This document shows, one piece after another, positions 54,966 to 63,365 of a stretch of DNA of 64,000 nucleotides. Position 1 is the stretch's first letter. Each line of letters starts with the position of its first letter. The stretch lies in contig CALXIQ010000001.1 in the NCBI GenBank assembly GCA_944388405.1, positions 1 through 64,000 of the forward strand, in the 5' to 3' direction. A model generated the notes under the pieces. That model saw only the letters and a program-made list of their open reading frames with translations. It searched no databases and was not told where the DNA came from. A program made the position numbers and the translations under genes. Source of the stretch: an uncultured Ruminococcus sp. GTDB taxonomy: Bacteria; Bacillota; Clostridia; Oscillospirales; Ruminococcaceae.

Positions 54966-55844
54966 CTATATCTCCTCGGATATTCCTTTCAGCGGCTGCA
55001 TAAGCTTCTTGTTTATAGAAGCAAAAAAGCTACCCCCTGAAATATCTATAATATTCAGATGTAGAGGTGATTTTGAAATTCTTACACTGTCCTCTCCGCT
55101 TAATCTGTATACTATGTTACCGTCTACATTTACAACAGAATGAGAATTGTAGTTGCAGCGGCATTTTACATCGATAACGCTTTCTGGTGAAAACACCATT
55201 GAGCGGGCAAAAAGCGAGTGGGAGCAAATCTGGGTAAATTCGATACATTCCATTTCCGGCTCGATAATCGGACCGCCTGCCGACATTGAATATGCGGTGG
55301 CTCCCGTAGCGGTTGAAAAAATAACACCGTCAGCACGAATCGAAGAAACCACCTGACCGCTTTTTGTAACCTTAAAGTCAGCGATTTTGCAGTCATCGCA
55401 CTTTGATATTACCACGTCGTTTAACGCACTGAACACCAAAGGCTCACCCTCTTCGGGAAGAATTTCGATTTTTAGCAGCATTCTTTTGCTGAGAGTATAT
55501 TCTCCCTTGCACAAAGCCTTAAGCCTGTCCAGCTCAGTGTGCTCAAGGGAAGCCATAAATCCCAGCCGTCCGCAGTTTACTCCCAGAATCGGCTTGTTGT
55601 AAACAGACGCTGCGTCGGCGCATTTCAGAATAGTTCCGTCGCCGCCTATGACTGTAATAAAATCAGATGTCTGAATACATTTCACTTCGTCGGCAAAATG
55701 AATAAAATCAAGCTTATCGAAAACCTTGCGGTAACGCTCTTCCATAAATATATTTACTTTTTCGCTGTTAAGTATACGACAGGTTTCAATGGTAACCTCT
55801 CGGCAATTTTTCTTATCAAGATTGGGAAACACATATGCATTCAC
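54966..55844 (-). CDS. nadK: NAD kinase
   Basis: The enzyme phosphorylates NAD to NADP. It has the GGDGT motif at 67-71, NCGRLGFMASL near 88-98 and LNDVVISK. The preferred start is GTG at 55844: GAGGTG lies six bases upstream and MNAYVFPNLDKKN aligns with the family. A longer frame begins with ATG at 55877, inside tlyA, but has no ribosome site. About 292 residues. Confidence 0.95.
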   Translation of the reverse strand: MNAYVFPNLDKKNCREVTIETCRILNSEKVNIFMEERYRKVFDKLDFIHFADEVKCIQTSDFITVIGGDGTILKCADAASVYNKPILGVNCGRLGFMASLEHTELDRLKALCKGEYTLSKRMLLKIEILPEEGEPLVFSALNDVVISKCDDCKIADFKVTKSGQVVSSIRADGVIFSTATGATAYSMSAGGPIIEPEMECIEFTQICSHSLFARSMVFSPESVIDVKCRCNYNSHSVVNVDGNIVYRLSGEDSVRISKSPLHLNIIDISGGSFFASINKKLMQPLKGISEEI

Positions 55845-55854
55845 AATTTTCACC

Positions 55855-56649
55855 TCACAAACTGTTAAACGCTTCATCTACAATATAATCTATATTTACA
55901 TCAATATTCTTGCTATCAGAATTTTTGGTCAGACAGGCGAGATATTCAATATTACCGTCTGAGCCTTTGATTTGGGAAAAAGTCAGTCCCGAAATAGAGA
56001 AACCGCACTGGTTAAAAAACGCCGTAATACCCTTAAGCACCGATTTATGAGCCTTTTTATCTTTTACCACGCCCTTTTTGTTGAGGGCTTCTCTACCCGC
56101 TTCAAACTGGGGCTTTATAAGCACTGCAAATACGCAGCTGTTATCAACACAGTCATGCAACGGTTTCATTATAAGCCTGAGCGATATAAAAGAAACATCA
56201 ACACTCACAAATTCAACAGGCTCTTTGAAAAAGTCTTTTGTAAGTTCTCTGGCGTTGACGCCCTCACAGTTTATCACACGACTGTCCTTATCAAGACTTT
56301 CCTCCAGCTGCCCGTGACCTACATCTATGGCATAAACCTTTTTTGCGCCTTTTTCCAGCAGCACTTGGGTAAATCCTCCCGTAGATGCTCCTATATCAGC
56401 GCATACCTTGCCTGAAACGTGGATGTCAAAGGCTTCAAAAGCGCTGATAAGCTTTAATGCGCCACGTCCTACATATTTAAGGTCGTCTGCGGTCATGGTA
56501 ACAACATCGCCGTCGCTTACAAGCTGCGACGGCTTTGAAGCAGTCTTTGAATTAATCGCAACAGCCTTATTTTTTATAAGGTCTTTTGCTCTTTCCCTGC
56601 TTTTAGCATATCCCTTTTCCACAAGATATGCGTCCAATCTTCTATCCAT
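55855..56649 (-). CDS. tlyA: TlyA-family rRNA 2'-O-methyltransferase
   Basis: The 264-residue protein has an N-terminal S4 domain (RLDAYLVEKGYAKSRERAKDLI) and an FtsJ-like Rossmann methyltransferase with ADIGASTGGFTQVLLEKGA near 84-102. TlyA methylates 16S and/or 23S rRNA; the Firmicute YqxC form has been studied less. Its ATG overlaps the dxs stop by 8 bases. Position between dxs and nadK is standard. Confidence 0.94.
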   Translation of the reverse strand: MDRRLDAYLVEKGYAKSRERAKDLIKNKAVAINSKTASKPSQLVSDGDVVTMTADDLKYVGRGALKLISAFEAFDIHVSGKVCADIGASTGGFTQVLLEKGAKKVYAIDVGHGQLEESLDKDSRVINCEGVNARELTKDFFKEPVEFVSVDVSFISLRLIMKPLHDCVDNSCVFAVLIKPQFEAGREALNKKGVVKDKKAHKSVLKGITAFFNQCGFSISGLTFSQIKGSDGNIEYLACLTKNSDSKNIDVNIDYIVDEAFNSL

Positions 56650-58492
56650 TTTTCAAAAAATCCTCAATGCTTTCCGCCATCTTTTCGGGAGAAAGACCGC
56701 ACTCATCAAGCAAGCTGCACACCTTGCCCTGTCTGACAAATCCCTCTATTGTAAATGGCGCAATATTATTGCATATAGCGCAGTATTTTTCAGAAATCGA
56801 GCCAAAAGTATAGGCCTCTTCAAAGAAAAACACAAGCTTGTAGTCTGAAATAATATCTATAATTTCATCCTCCAGAGGAAAAATCTTAACTAACTTCAAG
56901 GTATCAAAATCAATTCCCTTGCTATGGAGAATCTCCTCGGCTTTTAAAACGTTGTTATACAGTCTGCCGTAGGTAACCACAAGAATTCCGTTGCTGTTAT
57001 CCTTATAGCTGTAGGCAGTATTTACCTCCGATTTATCATAAACCGACTTGTCATTTCCTCTGGGATACCGTACTGCACAGACTCCCTTATCCTCATTCAC
57101 AGCTTTTCTCAGGCAAGCGGTCAGCTCCTCGTAACATGAAGGAGAGTAAATTGTTATATCCGGAACAGTTGTCAGGAAGGAAACATCAAATATTCCCTGA
57201 TGAGTTTCGCCGTCCTCGCCTACTATTCCAGCTCTGTCAACGCCAATTACGGCATGCGCTTTGCTGATTGCAAGGTCGTGAATGATCTGGTCGTAGCTTC
57301 TTTGCAGAAATGTAGAATACACTGCAAAAACAGGTATCATTCCCATTGACGCCAGTCCGGCGCAGAAGGTTACCGCATGTTCCTCGGCGATTCCAACATC
57401 AAAGAAACGCTCTGGATAGGCTTTGCAAAAATACTGAAGTCCCGTTCCGTATTTCATTGCGGCAGTTACAGCGCAAATTCTGTTATCTGTCTGTGCCATT
57501 TTAGTAAGCTCTTTTCCGAAAACGGAGGAAAAGCTATCCGAAAGCACCACATCGGGATTCCCGGTTGCTATTTCAAAGGACCCTATGCCGTGAAACTCTC
57601 CCGGGTTGTCCTCAGCCGGAGCATAGCCCTTTCCCTTCACAGTATTGACATGAACAAATACAGGTTTGTTAAGCGCCTTAGCCGCCGTCAGACCCTTTTC
57701 AAGCTCCTCTATATTGTGCCCGTCAAGTGGGCCTATAAACTCAAAGCCGAAATCTTCAAACATAGTACTGTTCAGTACCAGATCCCTTACTGCTTTTTTG
57801 GTGGATCTGATGGCTCGTTTAATCGGCTGACCCACAACGGGGGTTTTGTTCAGCACTTTCTCTACAGCACTTTTAGTTTTATGATAAGAATCCTTGGTTC
57901 TGAGAGTAGACAGATACTTCGCCATACTTCCCACGTTTTTAGAAATTGACATTTCATTGTGATTAAGGATTATAATCAGATTGGTGTCGCTTTTTCCTGC
58001 GTTGTTAAGTCCCTCAAACACAAGTCCACCGGTAAAAGCTCCGTCCCCCAGTATTGCAATTGTATGATGATTGTCGCCTTTAAGCTTCATCGCCGTTGCA
58101 ATACCGAGGGCTGCCGATACGGAAACAGAGCTATGTCCGCTGATAAATGCGTCATGCTCCGACTCCTCAGGACGACAGAATCCCGAAATGCCGTTTTCCG
58201 TTCTGAGGGTTTCAAACCTGTCAAGACGGCCGGTAAGTATCTTATGAGTATAAGACTGATGTCCCACGTCCCATACGATTTTATCCTCAGGCGAGTCAAA
58301 CACCCGGTGAACCGCCATTGTTAGTTCCACCGTGCCCAGGTTTGAAGCCAGATGACCGCCGTTGCGAGAAACGGTGTCAATAAGTATGCGTCTTATATCC
58401 TTGCACAGCATATTGCATTGCTCAATGCTCAACTTTTTTAAATCCTCGGGTAAACGCATTTTATATAAATTCGGTTTTTTTGTTTCCGACAT
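56642..58492 (-). CDS. dxs: 1-deoxy-D-xylulose-5-phosphate synthase
   Basis: Dxs starts the non-mevalonate isoprenoid pathway from pyruvate and glyceraldehyde-3-phosphate. The 616-residue protein has thiamine-diphosphate motif GDGAFTGGLVFEGLNNAG at 149-166, His47 in GGHLASNLG, and the transketolase-like EEHAVTFCAGLA near 378-389. It is 21 bases after ispA, which uses later products of the same pathway. Confidence 0.97.
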   Translation of the reverse strand: MSETKKPNLYKMRLPEDLKKLSIEQCNMLCKDIRRILIDTVSRNGGHLASNLGTVELTMAVHRVFDSPEDKIVWDVGHQSYTHKILTGRLDRFETLRTENGISGFCRPEESEHDAFISGHSSVSVSAALGIATAMKLKGDNHHTIAILGDGAFTGGLVFEGLNNAGKSDTNLIIILNHNEMSISKNVGSMAKYLSTLRTKDSYHKTKSAVEKVLNKTPVVGQPIKRAIRSTKKAVRDLVLNSTMFEDFGFEFIGPLDGHNIEELEKGLTAAKALNKPVFVHVNTVKGKGYAPAEDNPGEFHGIGSFEIATGNPDVVLSDSFSSVFGKELTKMAQTDNRICAVTAAMKYGTGLQYFCKAYPERFFDVGIAEEHAVTFCAGLASMGMIPVFAVYSTFLQRSYDQIIHDLAISKAHAVIGVDRAGIVGEDGETHQGIFDVSFLTTVPDITIYSPSCYEELTACLRKAVNEDKGVCAVRYPRGNDKSVYDKSEVNTAYSYKDNSNGILVVTYGRLYNNVLKAEEILHSKGIDFDTLKLVKIFPLEDEIIDIISDYKLVFFFEEAYTFGSISEKYCAICNNIAPFTIEGFVRQGKVCSLLDECGLSPEKMAESIEDFLKNG

Positions 58493-58513
58493 TACATAAT
58501 TTCCCCCAAAAAA

Positions 58514-59404
58514 TCAGCTTCGTCTTTCAAGCAAGCTTTTTGTAAGCTCACACAGAAAGTCGTTATCGTTAAATTCGCTAAGATGTAAAAGAGCTTCTTT
58601 TGTTATTCTCTCAGCCTCCAGATATGATTTTTCAAGTCCCAGCACAGATACATATGTGCTTTTATTTTGCTCCTTATCGCTGCCTATAGGTTTTCCCAGC
58701 TCTTCAACAGTGCCCGTCACATCAAGAATATCATCCACAATCTGAAAGGCTCTCCCCAGCGCCGATGCATACTGAGCGGCGGCAGGTATTTTATCATACT
58801 GTCCTGCCAGCACCACTCCCATAACGCAGGCGGCTTCAATCAGAGCACCCGTTTTATGTTCCTGGAGAGTGTTCAAGGTTTCCACGGAAATTTCTTTTCC
58901 CTCAGACTGCAAATCGATAACCTGTCCGCCTATCATTCCGTTGACGCCTACCGACTTTGAAAGCACTGATATAAGCATAACTGCAGTTTCGGCGGTAATC
59001 CTGCCTTCCATTGCCGCTCCAGAAATAATTTCAAAGGGCAGAGTGTTCAAAGCGTCGCCGGCAAGTAAGGCGATGTTTTCCGGAAAAGCCTTGTGACAGG
59101 ACGGTCGTCCCCGCCGGAAGTCGTCGTTGTCCATGCACGGCAGATCGTCATGAATCAGCGAAAAGGTGTGAATCATTTCAATCGTACAGGCAATATCGAG
59201 AATTTGTGAAATATCCCCTCCGCACATGCGGCAAAATTCCAGCATAAGCACAGGTCGCAGCCGTTTTCCTCCTGCCATAAGAGAATATTCCATCGCCTCA
59301 ACAACTATGCTTTGAAGTACAGGCTTGTCCTGAGTAAATGTAGCAAGTCTGCGCTCTATCTGATTGCAGTAATTTTTTAATCTTATCTCGTTTGTTTCAG
59401 TCAT
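58514..59404 (-). CDS. ispA: Geranyl/farnesyl diphosphate synthase IspA
   Basis: The 296-residue trans-prenyltransferase makes farnesyl diphosphate. It has GGKRLRP at 45-51, the first Asp-rich motif DDLPCMDND at 86-94 and the second QIVDDILD near 216-223. Its ATG overlaps the xseB TGA (ATGA). The xseB-ispA-dxs order is conserved. Confidence 0.96.
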   Translation of the reverse strand: MTETNEIRLKNYCNQIERRLATFTQDKPVLQSIVVEAMEYSLMAGGKRLRPVLMLEFCRMCGGDISQILDIACTIEMIHTFSLIHDDLPCMDNDDFRRGRPSCHKAFPENIALLAGDALNTLPFEIISGAAMEGRITAETAVMLISVLSKSVGVNGMIGGQVIDLQSEGKEISVETLNTLQEHKTGALIEAACVMGVVLAGQYDKIPAAAQYASALGRAFQIVDDILDVTGTVEELGKPIGSDKEQNKSTYVSVLGLEKSYLEAERITKEALLHLSEFNDNDFLCELTKSLLERRS

Positions 59405-59589
59405 TGTTCTTCCTCCGAAGCAGAAAGTGTTTCAATCTGCAATCTGGCATTTTCCAGCAGTTTTTTGCAGTCTATAGAAAGGGCTATCCCCTCTTTATAC
59501 AAATCCAAAGCCTCGTTAAGTGGAAGCTTTCCGCTTTCAAGAGCTTTTACTATCTCGTCAAGTCTTTTTATAGAATCCTCGTAAGTCAT
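59401..59589 (-). CDS. xseB: Exodeoxyribonuclease VII small subunit
   Basis: The 62-residue XseB forms a helical hairpin that assembles on XseA. It has the family pattern YEDSIKRLDEIVKALESGKL near 3-22 and YKEGIAL. An AAGGAAAGGA stretch precedes the ATG. It lies between xseA and ispA. Confidence 0.95.
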   Translation of the reverse strand: MTYEDSIKRLDEIVKALESGKLPLNEALDLYKEGIALSIDCKKLLENARLQIETLSASEEEQ

Positions 59590-59605
59590 TTCAGTTTTCC
59601 TTTCC

Positions 59606-60790
59606 TTATTCTATCACCGCTTTGCAGGACGAATCCTTAAATCTTATTTCTACCCTGTCGCCCTGACTAAGCTCTGCCGCCGAATATACCACCTTATCAT
59701 GCTTTGTGGTGATGGTATAGCCTCTTTCAAGCACGTTAAATGGACTCAACGCCTGAAGCTGAGCTGCGTATTTATCAAAAGCGGCAGTTTCATACTTAAC
59801 TCTGGCAAAAATCAGCTTGTTTAGCTTGTCCTGCAGATTGTTTACACTTCTCATACTGTTTTCAAGCTGTTTTGAAGGTGAATTTAAGTTAAGTGAAGCA
59901 CTGATTTGGGATAACCTTATTCCTTTATCAGAAAGATATTTTTGCACCGCGCTGTCAAGATTAACCCTCATCGCCCGACAAGCGTTGTACAGCACTGAAA
60001 TATCAGGCGTCGCCTGTTCTGCTGCGGCAGAAGGGGTAGGCGTTCGCAGGTCGGCGGCGTAATCGGCAAGGGTGGTGTCGGTTTCGTGACCTACCGCTGA
60101 AATAATCGGAGTGCGGCAGTTGAATATAGCCGTCGCCACCGCTTCGGTATTGAAGGGCATTAAATCTTCAAAAGAACCGCCGCCTCTGGCAAGAATTATT
60201 GTATCTGCTCCGCTTTCGTCAGCTTTTTTTAAGGCTGCACATATAGATTCGGAAGCTATACTTCCCTGCACTTGAGCCGGACAAATCAGCACCGAGCATA
60301 TAGGAAAACGTCTTGACAGTATATTGAGAATATCCTGAAGCGCCGCACCCGTCAACGAGGTTACCACAGCTATTCTCCTTGGGAAATACGGTATAGGCTT
60401 TTTTGCCGACTGTTCAAACACGCCTTTGCTTTTGAGCTTTTCCTTTACCTGTTCTATTCCCGTATACACTGCTCCTATACCAAGTGGCTGCATATCTGAA
60501 GCTACTATCTGATACACTCCGTCACGTTCGTAAACCTCAAGATTTCCGCTTACCAGCACATTCATTCCGTTTTCGGGAGAAAACTTAAGCCTCTGAGCGT
60601 TGCTTGAAAACATCACGCATTTTACAACACTGCTTTCGTCTTTTAAAGAAAAATAAGCGTGTCCCGACTTATAGTGCAGAGTGAAATTAGAGATTTCACC
60701 TTTTACCGCTATGTCTTTCAGCTTTAAATCAGACCGTATTTTGAATTGAACATATTTATTTAACTGAGAAACAGACAAAATTGAACTCAT
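59606..60790 (-). CDS. xseA: Exodeoxyribonuclease VII large subunit
   Basis: The 394-residue subunit has an N-terminal OB fold (about 5-95) and a catalytic region with ARGGGSFEDLMPFN near 190-203 and the conserved GHETDTTLADYAADLRTPTP near 226-245. Exonuclease VII degrades single-stranded DNA in both directions. Its ATG directly abuts the stop of the TsaD-like gene. Confidence 0.96.
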   Translation of the reverse strand: MSSILSVSQLNKYVQFKIRSDLKLKDIAVKGEISNFTLHYKSGHAYFSLKDESSVVKCVMFSSNAQRLKFSPENGMNVLVSGNLEVYERDGVYQIVASDMQPLGIGAVYTGIEQVKEKLKSKGVFEQSAKKPIPYFPRRIAVVTSLTGAALQDILNILSRRFPICSVLICPAQVQGSIASESICAALKKADESGADTIILARGGGSFEDLMPFNTEAVATAIFNCRTPIISAVGHETDTTLADYAADLRTPTPSAAAEQATPDISVLYNACRAMRVNLDSAVQKYLSDKGIRLSQISASLNLNSPSKQLENSMRSVNNLQDKLNKLIFARVKYETAAFDKYAAQLQALSPFNVLERGYTITTKHDKVVYSAAELSQGDRVEIRFKDSSCKAVIE

Positions 60791-61723
60791 TCACATCAGC
60801 CCCTTTCTCACTGCACTGTATATCGCAACTCCCACAGCGTTATCTCTTGAAAATTCAGGCTCGGCAAAATATCCATCTCGGAGATTTGACGCAATAAACT
60901 TATTTGACATAACTCCGCCTGCGTATATAAACGGCAGATTTCCGTACTTGCGTTTTGTAAGCTCTGTCATTTTCTTTATTGCTGCAAGAACCGAAGAAAT
61001 GCAGAAATGAGCCACATTTTCCTTGGATTCTCCAGCTTTATACATATCCCTGCACTGATTTTCAATCCCAGAAAGACAGCAGTTCATATCCTTCATTGTA
61101 GGCTTTATTTTATAGCTTGCTTTACTTTTTGAAGCAAGCTTTTCAAGCTCAATGCCGCAGGGAAAATCAAGTTCCAGCATTACTCCCGTTCTGTCAATAA
61201 CCTGTCCCGCATTTAAGTCGAGAGAGCAACCTATAGTTTTAATATTTAATATCTTGTCTTTATCAGGCGTACAAAGCAGCATATCTGTAGTGCCACCGCT
61301 TACATGAAAGGCTATAAAAGGAGAATCCTCTTTCAGCAGCTTTAGCATATTGCAGGAATACAACGCCGCCAGAATATGTCCCGTCTGATGAGAGGTAAAA
61401 TCAGGCTCTATACCAATCACCGCACCCATATTTTCAGCCGCAGACTGCCCCACCAAAAAGCAGGGCATATATGAACCGTCAACCGAGCGAGGTCTGACCG
61501 ACACGCCGATACTCGATAGCTTTATGCCGCCTGACATCACGTCCTTAACAACAAGGGGCAGCTGTTTTGTATGATGAAACACAGCGTCAGACTGTCTTAA
61601 GCCTTTTTCGCCATGCTTTACGGGCAGCAGCAGTTTGCTTTGAACAACCGTCAAGCTGTCGGTATCCAAAAGCGCGGCGGAGGTTGTGTAATTGCTGGTA
61701 TCTATTCCGAGTATCTTACTCAT
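60791..61723 (-). CDS. TsaD/Kae1-family paralogue (peptidase M22-like)
   Basis: The 310-residue ASKHA-fold protein resembles TsaD, which adds threonylcarbamoyl to tRNA. The metal ligands are present as His111 and His115 in SHQTGHILAAL, SGGTTDML near 143-150 matches the nucleotide loop, and DNAVGVAIY near the C terminus supplies the late Asp. It is shorter than TsaD (about 335-340) and sits between nusB and xseA, not with tsaB/tsaE, so it is a second, diverged lineage member seen in Clostridia. Its role is unknown. It overlaps nusB by 8 bases. Confidence 0.85.
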   Translation of the reverse strand: MSKILGIDTSNYTTSAALLDTDSLTVVQSKLLLPVKHGEKGLRQSDAVFHHTKQLPLVVKDVMSGGIKLSSIGVSVRPRSVDGSYMPCFLVGQSAAENMGAVIGIEPDFTSHQTGHILAALYSCNMLKLLKEDSPFIAFHVSGGTTDMLLCTPDKDKILNIKTIGCSLDLNAGQVIDRTGVMLELDFPCGIELEKLASKSKASYKIKPTMKDMNCCLSGIENQCRDMYKAGESKENVAHFCISSVLAAIKKMTELTKRKYGNLPFIYAGGVMSNKFIASNLRDGYFAEPEFSRDNAVGVAIYSAVRKGLM

Positions 61724-62132
61724 CCTTCGATGCGCCCTTGCTTCTTGAAAATGCTCCCAAAACCCCGTTTATAAAAGCTATATCAGGCTCCTGCGCATAT
61801 TTCTGCGCCAGAGCCACCGCTTCGCTTATAGCAACATTAATCGGAACCTTATCGTCATACATCGCTTCATATATGGCAAGACGAATAATCGCCAGATTGA
61901 TTTTCGGGATTCGCTCAATTGACCTTTTGTTGCTGAATCCCGAGATTATTTTATCAAGCTCATCTTGCTTGTCAAGAACGCCTTTTACAAGGCGTACGGC
62001 TTCGTCGTCTATCTTGAAATCGTCGTATTCCTGCGAAATCCTGACTATGTCGTCTATCGACTCGTCACGGAAAAGCTTTTCAAAAGACAAAATAAAAGCG
62101 GTTTCCCTGACTTCTCTTCTCTTTGCTGCCAC
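61716..62132 (-). CDS. nusB: Transcription antitermination factor NusB
   Basis: The 138-residue helical protein binds boxA RNA with S10 for rRNA antitermination. It has RREVRETAFILSFEKLF near 5-21 and the C-terminal PINVAISEAVALAQKYA near 96-112. The start is GTG at 62132 with AAGGA nine bases upstream. It follows asp23 across an 83-base gap containing a hairpin. Confidence 0.95.
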   Translation of the reverse strand: MAAKRREVRETAFILSFEKLFRDESIDDIVRISQEYDDFKIDDEAVRLVKGVLDKQDELDKIISGFSNKRSIERIPKINLAIIRLAIYEAMYDDKVPINVAISEAVALAQKYAQEPDIAFINGVLGAFSRSKGASKDE

Positions 62133-62175
62133 TAAAACACATCCTTAATATTATTTATGTCATAAAACGCCGATA

Positions 62176-62202
62176 GCCCTCAGGAATGTTATTCCCGAGA
62201 GC
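62176..62202 (-). terminator. Hairpin between asp23 and nusB
   Basis: On the minus strand GCTCTC-G-GGAAT pairs with ATTCC-T-GAGGGC around AAC, followed by TATCGGCGTTTTATG. It may attenuate transcription into nusB. Confidence 0.55.
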
Positions 62203-62215
62203 CGGTAAAAGCTAT

Positions 62216-62560
62216 TTAAAAAACTGCGTCGCAAACCTTAACGTTTACCTTTGCCACAGTAATGCCGAGCATACCCTGAACGGCGCTTTTTATCTTATTC
62301 TGAACTTTTTCGGCTGTATGCACCGCCTTTGCGCCGCCGTTAATGATAATTCCTACAGAAACGGAAAGCACATCGTCAACAAGACCGATACGGATGTCGC
62401 CGAAATCATCTCCCTTAAACCACTGCTGTATCGGATTTTTGGGAAGCGGAGCTATTCCCCGCACTCCTTCAACCTCTTTAACTGCATTGCTGATAATGCC
62501 GGCAATCACATCACGGCTTACATGTAAAGTCTTTGAAATAGTGTTTTCAACCTGACTCAT
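62216..62560 (-). CDS. Asp23/Gls24 family envelope stress-response protein
   Basis: The 114-residue protein has the Asp23 pattern of beta strands, with IAGIISNAVKEVEGVRGI near 18-35 and SVSVGIIINGGAKAV near 67-81. Family members lie at the membrane and respond to envelope stress; this type (YqhY-like) precedes nusB in Firmicutes, where it has been linked to acetyl-CoA carboxylase regulation. The ATG at 62560 has AAGGAGG nine bases upstream. Confidence 0.92.
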   Translation of the reverse strand: MSQVENTISKTLHVSRDVIAGIISNAVKEVEGVRGIAPLPKNPIQQWFKGDDFGDIRIGLVDDVLSVSVGIIINGGAKAVHTAEKVQNKIKSAVQGMLGITVAKVNVKVCDAVF

Positions 62561-62612
62561 AAAAGCGAGCCTCCTTATCAGAAAAAACATTCAATCGAAA
62601 CATATATAAGTT

Positions 62613-62621
62613 ATTATATCA
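62613..62621 (-). promoter_or_regulatory. Extended -10 promoter of asp23-nusB
   Basis: On the minus strand TGATATAAT gives a TGn extended -10 and a perfect TATAAT; no good -35 is present. It lies just after the hairpin at 62625-62647 and about 50 bases before asp23. Confidence 0.5.
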
Positions 62622-62624
62622 TAA

Positions 62625-62647
62625 AAAGAGCCGCAAGGCGATTCCTT
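62625..62647 (-). terminator. Terminator-like hairpin after the four-way-junction element
   Basis: On the minus strand AAGGA-A-TCGC pairs with GCGG-C-TCTTT around CTT, with one mismatch and two G-U pairs, and ends in a run of five T. The T run is partly in the stem, so strength is uncertain. Confidence 0.4.
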
Positions 62648-62663
62648 AGTACGATAAAATGTT

Positions 62664-62732
62664 CTTGAAACAGTTTGTGAATCAAACAAGGAGCCGAAAG
62701 CTCCTTCAAGTGCGACAGCACTTGGTTTCAAG
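62664..62732 (-). ncRNA. Candidate structured RNA: 69-nt four-way junction
   Basis: On the minus strand the outer arms CTTGAAAC (62732-62725) and GTTTCAAG (62671-62664) enclose three hairpins that directly follow one another: CAAGTGC/GCACTTG with a 4-base loop (62724-62707), AAGGAGC/GCTCCTT with a 5-base loop (62706-62688), and GTTTG/CAAAC with a 5-base loop (62687-62673), then one unpaired base. All four stems are perfect. A sigma-A promoter ends four bases before it, so the transcript may start within the outer arm, leaving 5-6 bp of that stem. It is not a tRNA. Alternatives are tandem spoIIIA terminators or a dispersed palindromic repeat. Confidence 0.55.
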
Positions 62733-62735
62733 GTT

Positions 62736-62764
62736 ATTATAACATATTTTTATTTAATGTACAA
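62736..62764 (-). promoter_or_regulatory. Sigma-A promoter directly before the four-way-junction element
   Basis: On the minus strand TTGTAC (62764-62759) and a perfect TATAAT (62741-62736) have a 17-base spacer. Predicted start lies near 62729, at the first stem of the structured element. Confidence 0.72.
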
Positions 62765-62800
62765 CCGTTTCCGAATATTTTTTCTGATAAATGTGAAATT

Positions 62801-63340
62801 TTATTCTACATCGTAAATCCTGATGTTTTCATTTGCCACGTCAACCTCGCCGAGAAGTATATCCTTAATCTGCGCCGCTTCGCTGTCAATCAGACCTTCA
62901 GGAGCTTTTACCACGATATTGGCGGTTTCACCGTCCAGATACACCACGCAGTCCTCAAAGCCTGCCGCTTTTATCAGGTTTTCAACCTTGCTTTCCGATT
63001 CAATCAGACCTGTTATTGTGGCGGCTTCTTCCGATGCCACCGCCTTCTCCTCATCGGTTGTGTCGCCTCCGCTCATTATTGTCTGCAATGTTTCCACCGC
63101 TTCATCTCTTGAGGTCATTCTGTCTATTCTTGCCTGAGCGAAAAAATCCTCCTCAGCCTCGTTGCTTACAAGTTGTGCGTCGCCGTAATTTACGCTCTTG
63201 CTTTCAATCTTATCGGTGGATTTTATTCCGTTACCGTTGGCGGAAACAGCATAATTTATGTACACAGCAACGCCTAACAACAGAGTCATTCCCGCAAGGA
63301 CAATCTGTTTTTTACCGATAATCATAGTTGGTTTCTTCAT
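62801..63340 (-). CDS. spoIIIAH: Stage III sporulation protein AH
   Basis: SpoIIIAH is the mother-cell membrane protein that binds forespore SpoIIQ to form the channel between the two cells. The 179-residue protein has one membrane helix (about 11-31) and an extracytoplasmic YscJ/FliF-like domain with EDFFAQARIDRMTSRDEAVETL near 64-85. The ATG at 63340 has GGAGG seven bases upstream; the frame extends eight codons further. It is 25 bases after spoIIIAG and ends the spoIIIA operon. Confidence 0.95.
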   Translation of the reverse strand: MKKPTMIIGKKQIVLAGMTLLLGVAVYINYAVSANGNGIKSTDKIESKSVNYGDAQLVSNEAEEDFFAQARIDRMTSRDEAVETLQTIMSGGDTTDEEKAVASEEAATITGLIESESKVENLIKAAGFEDCVVYLDGETANIVVKAPEGLIDSEAAQIKDILLGEVDVANENIRIYDVE

Positions 63341-63365
63341 AAAAATACCTCCGTTTTTAATCAAC

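Noticed and set aside
62664..62732. The cloverleaf-like element as a tRNA gene
   Set aside because: Stem and loop sizes are wrong, there is no 7-base anticodon loop, no T-loop consensus and no CCA-type end.
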